Of a stretch of DNA of 64,000 bases, positions 49,932 to 60,187 are shown piece after piece. Origin of the DNA: Eubacteriales bacterium (GTDB lineage: Bacteria; Bacillota; Clostridia; Lachnospirales; Lachnospiraceae); NCBI GenBank assembly GCA_030524545.1, contig JAUNGM010000001.1, positions 62,001 through 126,000 of the forward strand. The letters are read 5' to 3'. Position 1 is the stretch's first letter. The number at the start of each line of letters is the position of its first letter. A program made the translations under genes and the position numbers. The notes beneath the pieces were generated by a model that was not told the DNA's origin, ran no database searches, and saw only the letters and a program-made list of their open reading frames with translations.

Positions 49932-49973
49932 TAAGAGCCTAACCCCTTATACTTCAAGGGCCAGGCTCTCTTA
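49932..49973 (-). terminator. Terminator of leuS
   Basis: Minus strand: AGAGCCTGGCCCTT pairs with AAGGGGTTAGGCTCT, followed by TACTTTTG. Seven nt past the leuS stop. Confidence 0.8.
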
Positions 49974-49979
49974 CTATCT

Positions 49980-52397
49980 TTATTTCATTACAATATTGAT
50001 GATTTTCTTCGGAACATAGATTTCTTTGATCACATTGCCTGTAAGCTTGTCTGCAATGGCTTCTTTTCCTTTTGCAATAGCTTCTTCCTTAGAACATTCT
50101 GCCGGAATGCTGATAACAGCACGGGTCTTGCCGTTAATCTGTACCGGAACCTCGATTTCGTCGTCCTTCATGGCATCCTCATCATGAGCCGGCCACCGGG
50201 TATGGAAGACAGAATCGGTATGTCCCAGCATTTCCCACAGTTCTTCAGTAATATGCGGAGCAAACGGAGCAAGCAGAATCACTGCTGTCTCAATGGTTTC
50301 TTTGTCTACTGCACCGCCGGATTTCTTTGCCAGGTCGATCAGCTTGTTGTTGTATTCCATGAAACCGGAAATAACCGTATTCAGGCTGAAGGACTCCAGA
50401 CGCTGGGTAATATCATAAACCATCTTATGACGGATCTTGATCATTTCCTTGGTTGCAGGCACATCCTTCTCAATGCTGTCCAGAGCCAGTCCCCAGAAGC
50501 GCTTCAGGAAACGGGAAACACCGTCGATTCCGCGGTCATCCCATTCTGCATCCAGTTCCGGCGGGCCTACGAACAGCTCGTACATTCTTAAGGAATCGCA
50601 TCCGTAATCACGTACCAAAGCATCCGGAGATACAACGTTTCCTTTGGACTTACTCATCTTGATACCGTTCTTGCCGGTGATCATACCCTGATTGAACAGC
50701 TTGGTAAACGGTTCGTCAAAATCAACGACTCCGATATCGTACAGGAATTTGGTATAGAATCTGGAGTAAAGCAGATGCAGCACGGCATGTTCCACACCGC
50801 CGATATACATATCTACCGGAAGGTATTTGTCTGCTTTTTCTTTGGAAACCAGTTCCTGATCATTCTTGTTGTCTACATAGCGCAGGAAATACCAGGAGGA
50901 ACCTGCCCACTGAGGCATGGTGTTTGTCTCACGTTTAGCCGGGGCACCACAGCACGGACAGGTGGTGTTTACCCACTCGTCAATAGCAGCCAGCGGAGAT
51001 TCTCCTGTTCCGGTAGGCTGATAGCTCTCTACTTCCGGCAGTCTTAATGGAAGCTGGTCTTCCGGTACCGGTACGGCACCGCACTTCGGGCAGTGGACGA
51101 TCGGAATTGGCTCGCCCCAGTAACGCTGGCGGGAGAATACCCAGTCACGCAGCTTATAGTTGACCGTTTTGCGGCCAATGCCCATTTTTTCGATCATGAT
51201 CGGGGCTTCTTTCTTCAGGACAGCAGATTCCATGCCGTTCCAGTCACCGGAATTGATCATGGTTCCGGATGCTTCCGTGTAAGCTTCGGTCATGTTTTCA
51301 ATTTCTTTGCCGTCTTTTGCGATAACCTGGATGATCGGAATGTTGAATTTTGTTGCAAATTCAAAGTCACGGTCATCATGAGCAGGTACACACATGATCG
51401 CGCCTGTACCATAGTCAGCCAGTACATAGTCAGAAAGCCAGATCGGCACTTTGGCACCGTTTAACGGGTTGATCGCATAGGTTCCGGTAAATACGCCTGT
51501 CTTTTCTTTGTCCTGCAGACGGTCTACATTGGACTTCATGGAGGAGTCAAAGATGTATTTCTCAACGGCTTCTCTTGTCTCGTCCGTTGCCAGGGATTTT
51601 GCCATGGCATGTTCCGGAGCAAGTACCATGAAGGTTGCGCCGTGAAGGGTATCCGGTCTTGTGGTGTAAACGGTAATCTTCTCGTCTCTTCCTTCTACCG
51701 GGAATTCTACTTCTGCGCCGTAGGATTTTCCGATCCAGTCGGTCTGCATTTTCTTAACCTTTTCCGGCCAGTCAAGCTTGTCCAGGTCATTCAGGAGACG
51801 ATCTGCGTATTTGGTGATGCGCAGCATCCACTGGCGGAGATTTTTCTTGGTTACGGTTGCACCGCAGCGTTCGCAGCAGCCATTGACTACTTCCTCATTG
51901 GCAAGTCCGGTCTTACAGGACGGACACCAGTTGATCGGGAATTCTTTTTCGTATGCAAGGCCTTCTTTGAACATTTTTACAAAAATCCACTGGGTCCATT
52001 TATAAAAGTTCGGGTCTGTGGTATTGACTTCCATATCCCAGTCATAGATTGCTGCGATATCGTTGATCTGCTTTTTAATGTTCTTTACATTCTCTGCCGT
52101 AGAGATTGCCGGGTGTACACCCATCTTAATCGCATAGTTCTCTGCAGGAAGTCCGAATGCATCCCAGCCCATCGGATGGATCAGGTAATATCCCTGGAGC
52201 ATTTTATAACGGCTCCATACATCGGAGATGACATAGCCTCTCCAGTGGCCTACGTGAAGGCCGTTTCCGGACGGATAAGGGAACATATCCAGACAGTAGT
52301 ATTTCGGTTTCTTTCCGTCATTGACGTTTACCGGTTTCTTTTCCCAGTTGGTGCGCCATTTTGCTTCAATTGCCTTATGATTATAAGGTGCAGCCAT
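49980..52397 (-). CDS. leuS: Leucine-tRNA ligase
   Basis: Class I synthetase charging tRNA-Leu. 805 residues, full length for bacterial LeuS. HIGH motif region PYPSGNGLHVGHWRGY, CP1 editing domain with the threonine-rich TTRPDTLHGATFMVLAPEH, zinc-type cysteine pairs (CPSCKTG...CCERCGA, CPCCGAP), KMSKSKGNVVSPD, and the C-terminal anticodon domain (LLAPFAPHITEELWEMLG). It is preceded by a T-box leader with a Leu CUC specifier. Monocistronic, ending at its own terminator. Confidence 0.97.
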   Translation of the reverse strand: MAAPYNHKAIEAKWRTNWEKKPVNVNDGKKPKYYCLDMFPYPSGNGLHVGHWRGYVISDVWSRYKMLQGYYLIHPMGWDAFGLPAENYAIKMGVHPAISTAENVKNIKKQINDIAAIYDWDMEVNTTDPNFYKWTQWIFVKMFKEGLAYEKEFPINWCPSCKTGLANEEVVNGCCERCGATVTKKNLRQWMLRITKYADRLLNDLDKLDWPEKVKKMQTDWIGKSYGAEVEFPVEGRDEKITVYTTRPDTLHGATFMVLAPEHAMAKSLATDETREAVEKYIFDSSMKSNVDRLQDKEKTGVFTGTYAINPLNGAKVPIWLSDYVLADYGTGAIMCVPAHDDRDFEFATKFNIPIIQVIAKDGKEIENMTEAYTEASGTMINSGDWNGMESAVLKKEAPIMIEKMGIGRKTVNYKLRDWVFSRQRYWGEPIPIVHCPKCGAVPVPEDQLPLRLPEVESYQPTGTGESPLAAIDEWVNTTCPCCGAPAKRETNTMPQWAGSSWYFLRYVDNKNDQELVSKEKADKYLPVDMYIGGVEHAVLHLLYSRFYTKFLYDIGVVDFDEPFTKLFNQGMITGKNGIKMSKSKGNVVSPDALVRDYGCDSLRMYELFVGPPELDAEWDDRGIDGVSRFLKRFWGLALDSIEKDVPATKEMIKIRHKMVYDITQRLESFSLNTVISGFMEYNNKLIDLAKKSGGAVDKETIETAVILLAPFAPHITEELWEMLGHTDSVFHTRWPAHDEDAMKDDEIEVPVQINGKTRAVISIPAECSKEEAIAKGKEAIADKLTGNVIKEIYVPKKIINIVMK

Positions 52398-52469
52398 GAT
52401 TGATTCCTCCTAAAAAATATAGTATGCGTAAATGAATTGTGGCAGGTTTTTTCTATGAAGTATAACAAA

Positions 52470-52728
52470 AAACCCCGTCTCCTGGCTAGAGACGGGGAAA
52501 CCGTGGTACCACTCTAATTCACCGGCACGGATGCCGATGCACTCTTCCTCCTGTAACGGGGATTACCGTCCGAAACTACTGATGAACATCCCAAAAGGAT
52601 TCACCGTTCATCCCGGCAACTCCAAGGCGAGTTCGGAAAAACACATCACTGCCTCGCACCTTCCGGCAGCTCTCTGAACATGTCAAATCTCCTACTATTC
52701 CTCTTCCAAGTCTTTGTTTATTTAGCTA
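52470..52728 (-). ncRNA. T-box leader of leuS (specifier CUC)
   Basis: Minus strand shows Stem I (CAGAGAGCTGCCGG, GGTGCGAGGCAG) and the specifier loop CCGAACTCGCC with CTC at 52631-52629. The antiterminator T-box AGAGTGGTACCACGG lies at about 52515-52499. The terminator stem CCCCGTCTC / GAGACGGGG (52473-52497) is followed by TTTTTTG. It senses uncharged tRNA-Leu. Confidence 0.92.
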
Positions 52729-52734
52729 TTAGTC

Positions 52735-52763
52735 ATTCTAACCAGTCTGTTCCCATTTGTCAA
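52735..52763 (-). promoter_or_regulatory. Promoter of the leuS T-box transcript
   Basis: Minus strand: -35 TTGACA (52763-52758), 17-nt spacer, -10 TAGAAT (52740-52735). Confidence 0.85.
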
Positions 52764-52827
52764 TATCCTTTTTTAAATGGGTGTTATTATATCCTTTTTC
52801 CGGTAACCATTTTTCATGGTTGCCATA

Positions 52828-53493
52828 TCACATACCGTCAGCTTTAAATACGGCCCGAACTGTTTGAAAAATAATTTTCCAATCCACCCAGAAGCTCCGC
52901 TCCGTGATATATTTCAAATCCAGCTCCACCCATTCATCAAACGAAAGAGTGTTTCTGTTCTCCTGAATCTGCCAGTAACATGTCAGTCCCGGCTGTATGT
53001 ACAGGCGCTGCCTCTGATAATCATTATACTGTTCCACTTCTCTTGGAAGAGGAGGGCGCGGGCCGACAATACTCATATCACCGATCAGGATGTTCCAGAA
53101 CTGCGGCAATTCATCCAGGCCCGGCTTGCGGATAAATCGTCCCACACGGGTCAGGCGAGGGTCATTCTGTATTTTAAAGACCGGTCCGTCCGCCTCATTG
53201 TTTCGAAGCACTTCCTGCAGCCGCTCTTCTGCGCCAACCACCATGGACCGGAACTTATATAATTTAAACGGCCTGCCGTCACGTCCGCAGCGGATCTGGG
53301 CATATAACGGGCTGCCATGGGGATCATCTATATAAATCGCCAGTGCGATCAAAAGCATCAGCGGAAAGAGAACGATCAGCGCTGCAAATGAAAAAACGAT
53401 ATCCTGTGCCCGCCTTCCAATCCAATATTTCCGCTTGCTTCTTAACACTTCTTCGCGGTCAATGATCTTAAAAGTAGTTTTTTCTTTTTCCAT
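52828..53493 (-). CDS. Initiating sugar-phosphate transferase (undecaprenyl-phosphate)
   Basis: Polyprenyl-phosphate phosphoglycosyltransferase that starts repeat-unit synthesis on the lipid carrier. 221 residues from the ATG at 53493, preferred because GGAG lies 6 nt upstream; ATGs at 53508/53505 lack a site. One membrane segment (DIVFSFAALIVLFPLMLLIALAIYI), then family motifs QIRCGRDGRPFKLYKFRSM, GRFIRKPGLDELPQFWNIL and SIVGPRPPLPREV. This is the short single-helix form (WcaJ C-terminal type). It is the last gene of the glycan operon although its product acts first. Confidence 0.92.
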   Translation of the reverse strand: MEKEKTTFKIIDREEVLRSKRKYWIGRRAQDIVFSFAALIVLFPLMLLIALAIYIDDPHGSPLYAQIRCGRDGRPFKLYKFRSMVVGAEERLQEVLRNNEADGPVFKIQNDPRLTRVGRFIRKPGLDELPQFWNILIGDMSIVGPRPPLPREVEQYNDYQRQRLYIQPGLTCYWQIQENRNTLSFDEWVELDLKYITERSFWVDWKIIFQTVRAVFKADGM

Positions 53494-53602
53494 ACCGTTC
53501 TCCATCATCGGTTCAGCTTGCTTCGATCCCTTCGCTATTGTATGATCTGATATTCCTCATTTACTTCATCTTCGGATTTTAAACATGACTTCTTTATCAT
53601 GC

Positions 53603-55057
53603 TTACTTATTTCGAAGCTTGTTCTTTCCTGTCTTCAAAAAATTTATCAACAGCTCATTTTTTGTTTTATAGAAATATGTGAAAGATAGGCTGCAGTAAA
53701 CAACTATACCTATGATAACCTCTAATATCACCCATGAAACCGTAGTCCGGGCAATTGTATCCACTGCCCGCAGCACGAGCATCATAATTCCTCCCATCAC
53801 GCCAAAAGGTATTGCTTTTTGCAGGTATTCCTCAAGATGTATCTTATTTCTTACAAAGATACATTGGACAAGCCATACCATTATTTCTGCTATAATGGTT
53901 CCAACAGCAGCTCCTAATGCTCCCATTCTCGGTATTAATATCAGATTTGCTGTCACATTCGTAATTCCTCCTGTCATAACTGAAACGATATACGCTTTAT
54001 CCATACTATTTGGAATCAGATATTGCGTTCTGATAATATCTGCAAAAGCCTCAAATGGCAGTGCTGCGCTTAACGCGATCAGCAAACCGGCACACGGAAT
54101 AAATTCTTCTCCCCAAAATAAAGGGGCAAAAATATGTGCTACACTTGATATTCCGAATGCCATTGCAAAAGCAACTGCCATCATTATCTCAACAGACAAA
54201 GACATATATCGGTTTCCAGCCTTAATATCTCCATCAGAAAACAGCTTTGACATCCGCGGCATCATAACAGTTCCAAATGCTGTAATAACAGATTTTACAC
54301 AGGTTGTTATTTTTTCCGAGGCCTCATAAAAACCCAATTGTGTTTTATTACTCAAATTCCCAATCATGATTTTATCCATAATACAGTACAAACTGACTGC
54401 CAAAACCGGAATAAACAGAATCAGCATCGGCTTAAAATGAGATAACATTTGATTAAAGTGTATTTTGGTATAGCAAATGTATCGGGATAGCTGTACCCAC
54501 AATATTAACTGGCTAGCCAGACATCCCCCTGCCATAATCCCGCAATAAAGCAGAATATCATCAGCACTTCTGACACAAAGAAACACTAATGATGCCGTAA
54601 TCAACTTGATTATCGTATTTCTGGCAGATGTAATTTTGAATTGCTCTGTCCCAAAGAAAAACCAGCTTATATCCAGCATGCACGAAATCACATACAGCGT
54701 AAATACTAAAGAACAGCCTGTGTTGTCAGAAGAAAAGCAGAAAATGAATATCATATACGCGATTAATACTATCACTGAAACTCCGCACTGAACTGCATAA
54801 ATACTCCAGAAGGTTTTTGTAAGGCATTCTATATTTTCTCTGTTTTTGGCAATCTCCCTGTTTCCATAGTTTTTTACTCCCAACATCGCAACCATACCAA
54901 AATAAGAAGCCACGGAATACCAGTAGGAATATATCCCCAGCTTTTCCGCACCCAGAATTCTTGAGACATACGGGGCAGTAAGCAAAGGAATAAGCATCGC
55001 AAAAACCTCATATACCAATTGATATAACACATTCATTTTTATACTGCTTTTTTTCAT
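53603..55057 (-). CDS. Polysaccharide repeat-unit flippase (Wzx-like)
   Basis: 484 residues from the ATG at 55057 (GGGAGGAAG upstream). MOP-superfamily membrane protein with about 12-14 segments and the family start YQLVYEVFAMLIPLLTAPYVSRILGAEKLGIYSYWYS-type sequence with GNREIAKNR after it. It should move lipid-linked repeat units across the membrane. It lies between two glycosyltransferases and the initiating transferase. Confidence 0.9.
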   Translation of the reverse strand: MKKSSIKMNVLYQLVYEVFAMLIPLLTAPYVSRILGAEKLGIYSYWYSVASYFGMVAMLGVKNYGNREIAKNRENIECLTKTFWSIYAVQCGVSVIVLIAYMIFIFCFSSDNTGCSLVFTLYVISCMLDISWFFFGTEQFKITSARNTIIKLITASLVFLCVRSADDILLYCGIMAGGCLASQLILWVQLSRYICYTKIHFNQMLSHFKPMLILFIPVLAVSLYCIMDKIMIGNLSNKTQLGFYEASEKITTCVKSVITAFGTVMMPRMSKLFSDGDIKAGNRYMSLSVEIMMAVAFAMAFGISSVAHIFAPLFWGEEFIPCAGLLIALSAALPFEAFADIIRTQYLIPNSMDKAYIVSVMTGGITNVTANLILIPRMGALGAAVGTIIAEIMVWLVQCIFVRNKIHLEEYLQKAIPFGVMGGIMMLVLRAVDTIARTTVSWVILEVIIGIVVYCSLSFTYFYKTKNELLINFLKTGKNKLRNK

Positions 55058-55095
55058 ATCTTCCTCCCGAAACGGATACTGCTTCAATAGATATT

Positions 55096-56277
55096 TTATA
55101 AAACACTCTTCAGATAATCTTCTGCTGTTTTCTCGCTTGTCATCTGCCGTATCGTTTCTATGCCTGCATACGCAACACGCATTTTCTCTTCCAGTGAACT
55201 TTCCGCAATAGCAAGTATTCGGGCAGCTAATTCTTTTTCATTACCCGACTGTACAAGATAACCATTTTTTTCATTTAATAAAATTCCATCAATTCCTTCA
55301 TCTCTTGAACCAATCGTAATGCAACCCTGAGACATAGCCTCTAGGTAAACCAGCCCCAGAGTTTCTCTCTGGCTTACCATAATAAAGACATCCGCTTCTC
55401 TCATTTGGGAAATTGTTTCTGCTCGGGTTAGTCTCCCCAGGAAATGGCATGCATCTATTATTTCATTTTTTTCTGCAGTTCGTATACAGTCTGCTTTACA
55501 ATTCCCCTCTCCAATAACGGTAAATGAAAACCGTACCTTTGCCCGCAGTATCCCCAGTGCTTTTATAATCGTTCCAACATTTTTATCGGTTGTTATGCCT
55601 CCTGCATAGACAATTTTTAATCCTTCATTCCCTCTGTTCTCCCATTTATCCCGGAAAGAAATATCCGATAAAATTATATCTGCATCAATTCCTGACTGCG
55701 CCACAAAAGTTGTATTTATCCCGCACTTTACAAGCTTTTTCTGAAGCTGTACGGATCTTGTTCCTATTATGTCATATATATTCTGAAGCTTTAATCTGGC
55801 TTTTGGAATTGACAAAAGTGTTCCCAGATCCGTTTTATGAAAAACTGCTGCTTTCCTGCACGTAAAATCAAGCCTTTCCGTAATTCCAATATACTGTGTA
55901 GGGAAATGAACCAAAAGAATATCCGGCTTATAGTCCGGCATTTTCTCCTTAAAATATTGGTTTATAGATGATGCAATCTTCTTTTGCTGAACAGGCAGAT
56001 ACCATTTTGCATTTCTTACCCAATACTGATTTTCTGTAAGAAGTACCCGTACTCCTTCATTTATAGAGCATTCTTGTATCTTTACAAATCGGCGAAAATC
56101 ATGTTTCCCCGGTTCCTTTATCAGTTCTCGGAAATAATGTCCGTAGCAATGTATTACCGTTACATCATGCCCCTGTTTTACCCACTCTCTTGTAATATAA
56201 TGGATTGCTGATGTATCTTGTATCAGATCTTTCCTGCCCGGCTGCGGATAAAATGTTGTAATCACAATCACATTCAT
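55096..56277 (-). CDS. Glycosyltransferase, GT4-like (A)
   Basis: 393 residues from the ATG at 56277, which overlaps the upstream stop as ATGA; the longer reading to 56349 is rejected. GT-B fold: N-terminal VIVITTFYPQPGRKDL, and a C-terminal nucleotide-sugar domain with KIVYAGGITTDKNVGTIIKAL, HFLGRLTRAETISQMREADVFIMVS and ETLGLVYLEAMSQGCITIGSRDEGI. The ETLGLVYLEAM element corresponds to the E-x7-E site of GT4 enzymes. Acceptor and donor are unknown. Confidence 0.88.
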   Translation of the reverse strand: MNVIVITTFYPQPGRKDLIQDTSAIHYITREWVKQGHDVTVIHCYGHYFRELIKEPGKHDFRRFVKIQECSINEGVRVLLTENQYWVRNAKWYLPVQQKKIASSINQYFKEKMPDYKPDILLVHFPTQYIGITERLDFTCRKAAVFHKTDLGTLLSIPKARLKLQNIYDIIGTRSVQLQKKLVKCGINTTFVAQSGIDADIILSDISFRDKWENRGNEGLKIVYAGGITTDKNVGTIIKALGILRAKVRFSFTVIGEGNCKADCIRTAEKNEIIDACHFLGRLTRAETISQMREADVFIMVSQRETLGLVYLEAMSQGCITIGSRDEGIDGILLNEKNGYLVQSGNEKELAARILAIAESSLEEKMRVAYAGIETIRQMTSEKTAEDYLKSVL

Positions 56278-57425
56278 ACACGTGTTCTCTTTTCCTTCCT
56301 GTTTTTGTCCTTTTTGCCTGAAACGATTGACAAAAAAACATTTGCACAACTATCCCAGCCGTATTTCTCCTTTAGTTTTTCTGCACTTTCCGCCAATTCC
56401 TTTTTCTCAGGATATTTCCCCGCCAGCCAGTCTTCGACATCCTGGTCTGTTATACACAGCTTGTGGCCTTTCATTCCCTTCAAAGTAACGGATGGCCCAG
56501 GCGCTATTGATGCAGCTACAGATACCTCATAGTACATTGCCTCTAAAATTGCCATTCCAAAAATTTCAGTTCCACATAAATTTACGAAATAGTCGGAAAT
56601 CGCATACACCTTCCAAATATCTTCATACGGAACACGGTTCAGTACCTTTACCTCGTTTTCCAGTCCAAGAACCTCTATTCTCTTTTCCACCTCTAAGCTC
56701 TGAACCCCTTCTCCTACAATAAGCAGCTTGCACTTTTTTTTCGCCTTTACCCGCATAAAAATATCCAGGAGATCCAATGGCCTTTTTTCCGGATCAAGTC
56801 TGGAAACAGTGCAGATAATGACTTCATCCATGTCAAATCCAAACTGCGCCCGAAGCAACCCCTTGTCATACTTTTTAAAATCCTTCTTCATCACCTCAAA
56901 ATCAAGGCCTACTGGTGCTACTGTCACATTCTTAACACCAAGTTTCTCCAGCTCAGTCTTAATTTTTCTTATTTTGGCAATTACAGGGGTTTTCCTGTAA
57001 ATTTTAAGTGAGCCTAAAGCGAAAAGGGTATTCAATATTTTTCCATGAATGCCATTGTTATTGCTGTGCATTGTACCAATATAAGGAACAAAGCATATTT
57101 TGTTTTTTTGGCAGAAACGATAGATATGCGGAAGGAATATCTGATTATCGGCAAAACATAATACCGCATCCAAATCTTTATCCAGAACTGATGAAGGGAA
57201 ATATCCGTGTGCGCCAAAATGCCAAACAGGGATATATTGGATGGAAAGCCCTTTTTCAATCTTCAGGCATTCCCTTCCGACTCTCTTATCCTTTTTCAGA
57301 CTTTTATATATGTAAACAGTATGCCCACATCTGGCCAATCCTCTTCCCAACCCTATTTCCTGTGAGTTGTAATATCCTTTTCTGCCAAATCCATTAATCA
57401 TAGTACACAATATACCAAATCTCAT
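56274..57425 (-). CDS. Glycosyltransferase, GT4-like (B)
   Basis: 383 residues. N-terminal MRFGILCTMINGFGRKGYYNSQEIGLGRGLA-type start, C-terminal GT4 domain with ICTVSRLDPEKRPLDLLDIF, KLLIVGEGVQSLEVEKRIE and GTEIFGMAILEAMYYEVSVAAS. The ribosome site is weak. Its stop overlaps the start of the next glycosyltransferase by 4 nt. It presumably adds one sugar of the repeat unit. Confidence 0.88.
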   Translation of the reverse strand: MRFGILCTMINGFGRKGYYNSQEIGLGRGLARCGHTVYIYKSLKKDKRVGRECLKIEKGLSIQYIPVWHFGAHGYFPSSVLDKDLDAVLCFADNQIFLPHIYRFCQKNKICFVPYIGTMHSNNNGIHGKILNTLFALGSLKIYRKTPVIAKIRKIKTELEKLGVKNVTVAPVGLDFEVMKKDFKKYDKGLLRAQFGFDMDEVIICTVSRLDPEKRPLDLLDIFMRVKAKKKCKLLIVGEGVQSLEVEKRIEVLGLENEVKVLNRVPYEDIWKVYAISDYFVNLCGTEIFGMAILEAMYYEVSVAASIAPGPSVTLKGMKGHKLCITDQDVEDWLAGKYPEKKELAESAEKLKEKYGWDSCANVFLSIVSGKKDKNRKEKRTRV

Positions 57426-57512
57426 TTTTTCTACAATTTTTCTCCTTTTCTGTTATTCATTCTCCAAATCAGCAGCTCCAATCTCCGCGGACACTTGAAA
57501 GCAGCACTAACG

Positions 57513-58796
57513 TTATTTTACAAGAACCGACCTCACACTTTTTTCTCCTTTAAGCTTTTCCAAGTTTTCCTGATTACAGCTCATTGCCATAATGATAAAG
57601 AAAATAAGCAGCCTGTAACCATATGCATTTTCAAAAATACGCTCAGTCAGTCCGCACAAAAGCAGATAATAGAAAACCGGACTAATAAAACCATATATTT
57701 TATCGGTTAATAAATCAGCAGTTCTCAACGACCCTAAAACAGCCAGAAAAAACGAACCAATTCCAATCAATCCCGTATTAAGCCAGAGTTCTAAAATCTG
57801 GTTATGTGCCCCTGTTGACATCCGGCTAAAATATGAGGTATGGTCAAAACACATATGAAGCCCTGCAACAGCTTTCCTGTCCATCCAAAATCGACCGTAT
57901 CCAAAACCTGTAAAGGTGTTGTTTCCTGTCATAAAAGTAATAATCCCATTCCAGAGTTCCGTCCTACCGGTAAGTGTAGCATCTTTTCCAAATAATTCCA
58001 AAACAGGAGAAAAGAATGGCAGAACCGTCAATGCAATAAATAAAAAGCCTATATTAACGGCAATATACAACCACGGCAAGGGCGGCCGGATTCCCGTAAA
58101 AAAAATCAAATACAGAATAACTAAGCCAGCAATTAACACAGCCCCTGTTGCCTGACACATAACCAGCAAAATCAAATGTATACCCATAATTGCCAGCCAG
58201 AGGACACACCTTTCCTGAGCCCTGTACTTTTCCAGCAGCAGCATAAACACCATGATTGTCCCAAACGAAAGCTCCGATGCAAGTGCGTTTTTCGCCGTAT
58301 AAACACCTCTTAATGCATGTACATATACATCCGCATCCTGAAAAGCAACACTGGGATGGATAAACGCAAGTAAAATGATTGAAATATCTAATATGATCTG
58401 TGCTATGCAGATTAGTTCTACTATTCTATTTACAGCAACATTTTCACTCATCCAAATCGCAAAAAGGATAGTCACTGCCAGCCGGACACACGTAATCAGC
58501 TGAACAGACGGTTCTCTCGCACCCAGCATGGATTCCGAAAAAACGATGATAATAAACTGATACAACGGAAGATACTGAAATTTTATATTAACAAGCTGGA
58601 TATCCAGTACAGAATTACCGCTTGACAGCAGCATAGCCAATATTTGCATTCCAAATGATGCATATTCTATTAAAATGCCGAAGGTGTCCCCAAAAACCTC
58701 TGTATAGGTTCCTGGAAAACCAAGACTATTTAAAAAAATAAAAACAAGCAATAATTCAATTTGGTAGCTGTTTTTCATTTCATGATTTGAATTCAA
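57513..58796 (-). CDS. O-antigen/polysaccharide polymerase-like membrane protein (Wzy-like)
   Basis: Up to 427 residues with about ten membrane segments and a large extracytoplasmic loop containing FTGFGYGRFWMDRKA and TGAHNQILELWLNTGLIG, the H-N-x-x-L-x-x-x pattern of the Wzy_C/WaaL family. The first codon at 58796 is TTG with AGGA upstream; an ATG at 58778 without a ribosome site is the alternative. It likely polymerises repeat units (a ligase role is possible). Confidence 0.82.
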   Translation of the reverse strand: MNSNHEMKNSYQIELLLVFIFLNSLGFPGTYTEVFGDTFGILIEYASFGMQILAMLLSSGNSVLDIQLVNIKFQYLPLYQFIIIVFSESMLGAREPSVQLITCVRLAVTILFAIWMSENVAVNRIVELICIAQIILDISIILLAFIHPSVAFQDADVYVHALRGVYTAKNALASELSFGTIMVFMLLLEKYRAQERCVLWLAIMGIHLILLVMCQATGAVLIAGLVILYLIFFTGIRPPLPWLYIAVNIGFLFIALTVLPFFSPVLELFGKDATLTGRTELWNGIITFMTGNNTFTGFGYGRFWMDRKAVAGLHMCFDHTSYFSRMSTGAHNQILELWLNTGLIGIGSFFLAVLGSLRTADLLTDKIYGFISPVFYYLLLCGLTERIFENAYGYRLLIFFIIMAMSCNQENLEKLKGEKSVRSVLVK

Positions 58797-58840
58797 AAGT
58801 AATTCCTGTCCTCATTTCTAAATTATTTACAATATACTTA

Positions 58841-60163
58841 TCACAATCTCCAATATCTCAATCCGGAATTCTTTAATTCGCTTAACCCATACAGCCCTTT
58901 AACATCAATCAAAACTTTTTGGGCATCCGGACTGCTTTTATATAGTTTTTTAATATCATTTATGCATAAAGCTTTAAAGTCATCATGCCCAACAGCAATG
59001 ATCACACAATCGGCTCCGGACACATCTGCAAGCTCTGTAAGAACAATTCCGTACTCCTTCTCAGCCTCTTCAGCACTGGCCCAGGAATCAACAACGGAGG
59101 GCGTTATACCGTATGCTGCTAACTGTTTTATAATGTCATTAACCTTACTGTTTCTTATATCCGGGCAATTCTCTTTAAAGGTCAGTCCCAATATAATGAC
59201 TTTTGATTTTATCGGTGCCTGCCCGGCAGCTATCATTTGTTTAACAGCTGTATCAGCAATATAGGCTCCCATGCCATCATTCAGAATACGTCCGTTTAAA
59301 ATAATCTGACTGTGATAGCCAAGTTTTTCAGCTTCATAAGTAAAATAATATGGATCGACGCCTATGCAGTGTCCCCCTACCAGTCCTGGTCGGAATCCCA
59401 ACGCATTCCACTTCGTATTCATTCCGTCAATTACCTCATTTGTATCAATATCCATCTTATCGAAGACAATTGCCAGTTCATTCATAAATGCAATATTAAT
59501 ATCCCTCTGGCTATTTTCAACCACCTTAACTGCTTCGGCTGTCCTCAGATTTGATACCGGATGTGTGCCTGCTTTAATCACCAGATTATAAACCTTTTTT
59601 ATTTCCTCAAGCGCCTCTTCATCCGTACCTGATACAATTTTACAGATATTTTCCAATCGGTGTATTTTATCCCCTGGATTAATGCGCTCCGGGCTATAAC
59701 CTGCTTTAAAATGAACATTACATGTAAGTCCAGATAACCTTTCAAGAATCGGAATACACACATCTTCCGTACAGCCAGGATACACAGTAGATTCATAAAC
59801 AACAATACTATTTTTCGTTAAATTTCTTCCTACCAGCTCAGACGCAGATATGATAGGAGTCAGATCCGGGGTATGATCACAATTAATCGGAGTGGGAACT
59901 GCAATAATATAAAAACTGGCTTCCCTTAATTTGCATTCATCACAGGTAAACTCTACAGAGGTTCTTTTAATTGCATCGTTCCCTACTTCTTTGGTCGGAT
60001 CTATTCCTGATTTATAAAGATCAATTTTCCCTTTATTCAAATCAAATCCGATCACGTGTAGCCCCTTTTCAGCAAAGGCCACTGCTATTGGCATCCCGAC
60101 ATATCCCAGCCCAACCACTGCAAGTTTCTTCCTTCCGCCCATCAGTTCCTCGTATATTGACAT
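58841..60163 (-). CDS. Nucleotide sugar dehydrogenase (UDP-HexNAc 6-dehydrogenase, WbpO/TviB-like)
   Basis: 440 residues from the ATG at 60163 (GGAGGGG upstream). NAD-binding VVGLGYVGMPIAVAFAEKG, central NSQRDINIAFMNELAIVFDK, catalytic Cys in GHCIGVDPYYFTYEAE, and C-terminal VIILGLTFKENCPDIRNSKV. The sequence resembles the UDP-GalNAc/GlcNAc dehydrogenases (WbpO, TviB) more than UDP-glucose dehydrogenase. It therefore probably makes a UDP-N-acetylhexosaminuronic acid, giving the polymer an acidic sugar. Confidence 0.88.
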   Translation of the reverse strand: MSIYEELMGGRKKLAVVGLGYVGMPIAVAFAEKGLHVIGFDLNKGKIDLYKSGIDPTKEVGNDAIKRTSVEFTCDECKLREASFYIIAVPTPINCDHTPDLTPIISASELVGRNLTKNSIVVYESTVYPGCTEDVCIPILERLSGLTCNVHFKAGYSPERINPGDKIHRLENICKIVSGTDEEALEEIKKVYNLVIKAGTHPVSNLRTAEAVKVVENSQRDINIAFMNELAIVFDKMDIDTNEVIDGMNTKWNALGFRPGLVGGHCIGVDPYYFTYEAEKLGYHSQIILNGRILNDGMGAYIADTAVKQMIAAGQAPIKSKVIILGLTFKENCPDIRNSKVNDIIKQLAAYGITPSVVDSWASAEEAEKEYGIVLTELADVSGADCVIIAVGHDDFKALCINDIKKLYKSSPDAQKVLIDVKGLYGLSELKNSGLRYWRL

Positions 60164-60187
60164 TGTTATCCCCTCCAATTTCCAGTC

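Noticed and set aside
51609-52403. 264-codon plus-strand frame over the 5' part of leuS
   Set aside because: Shadow of leuS on the opposite strand.
52802-52824. Terminator for the glycan operon
   Set aside because: There is a hairpin (GGCAACCA / TGGTTACC) but it is followed by A-rich sequence on the minus strand, so no U-tract is formed.
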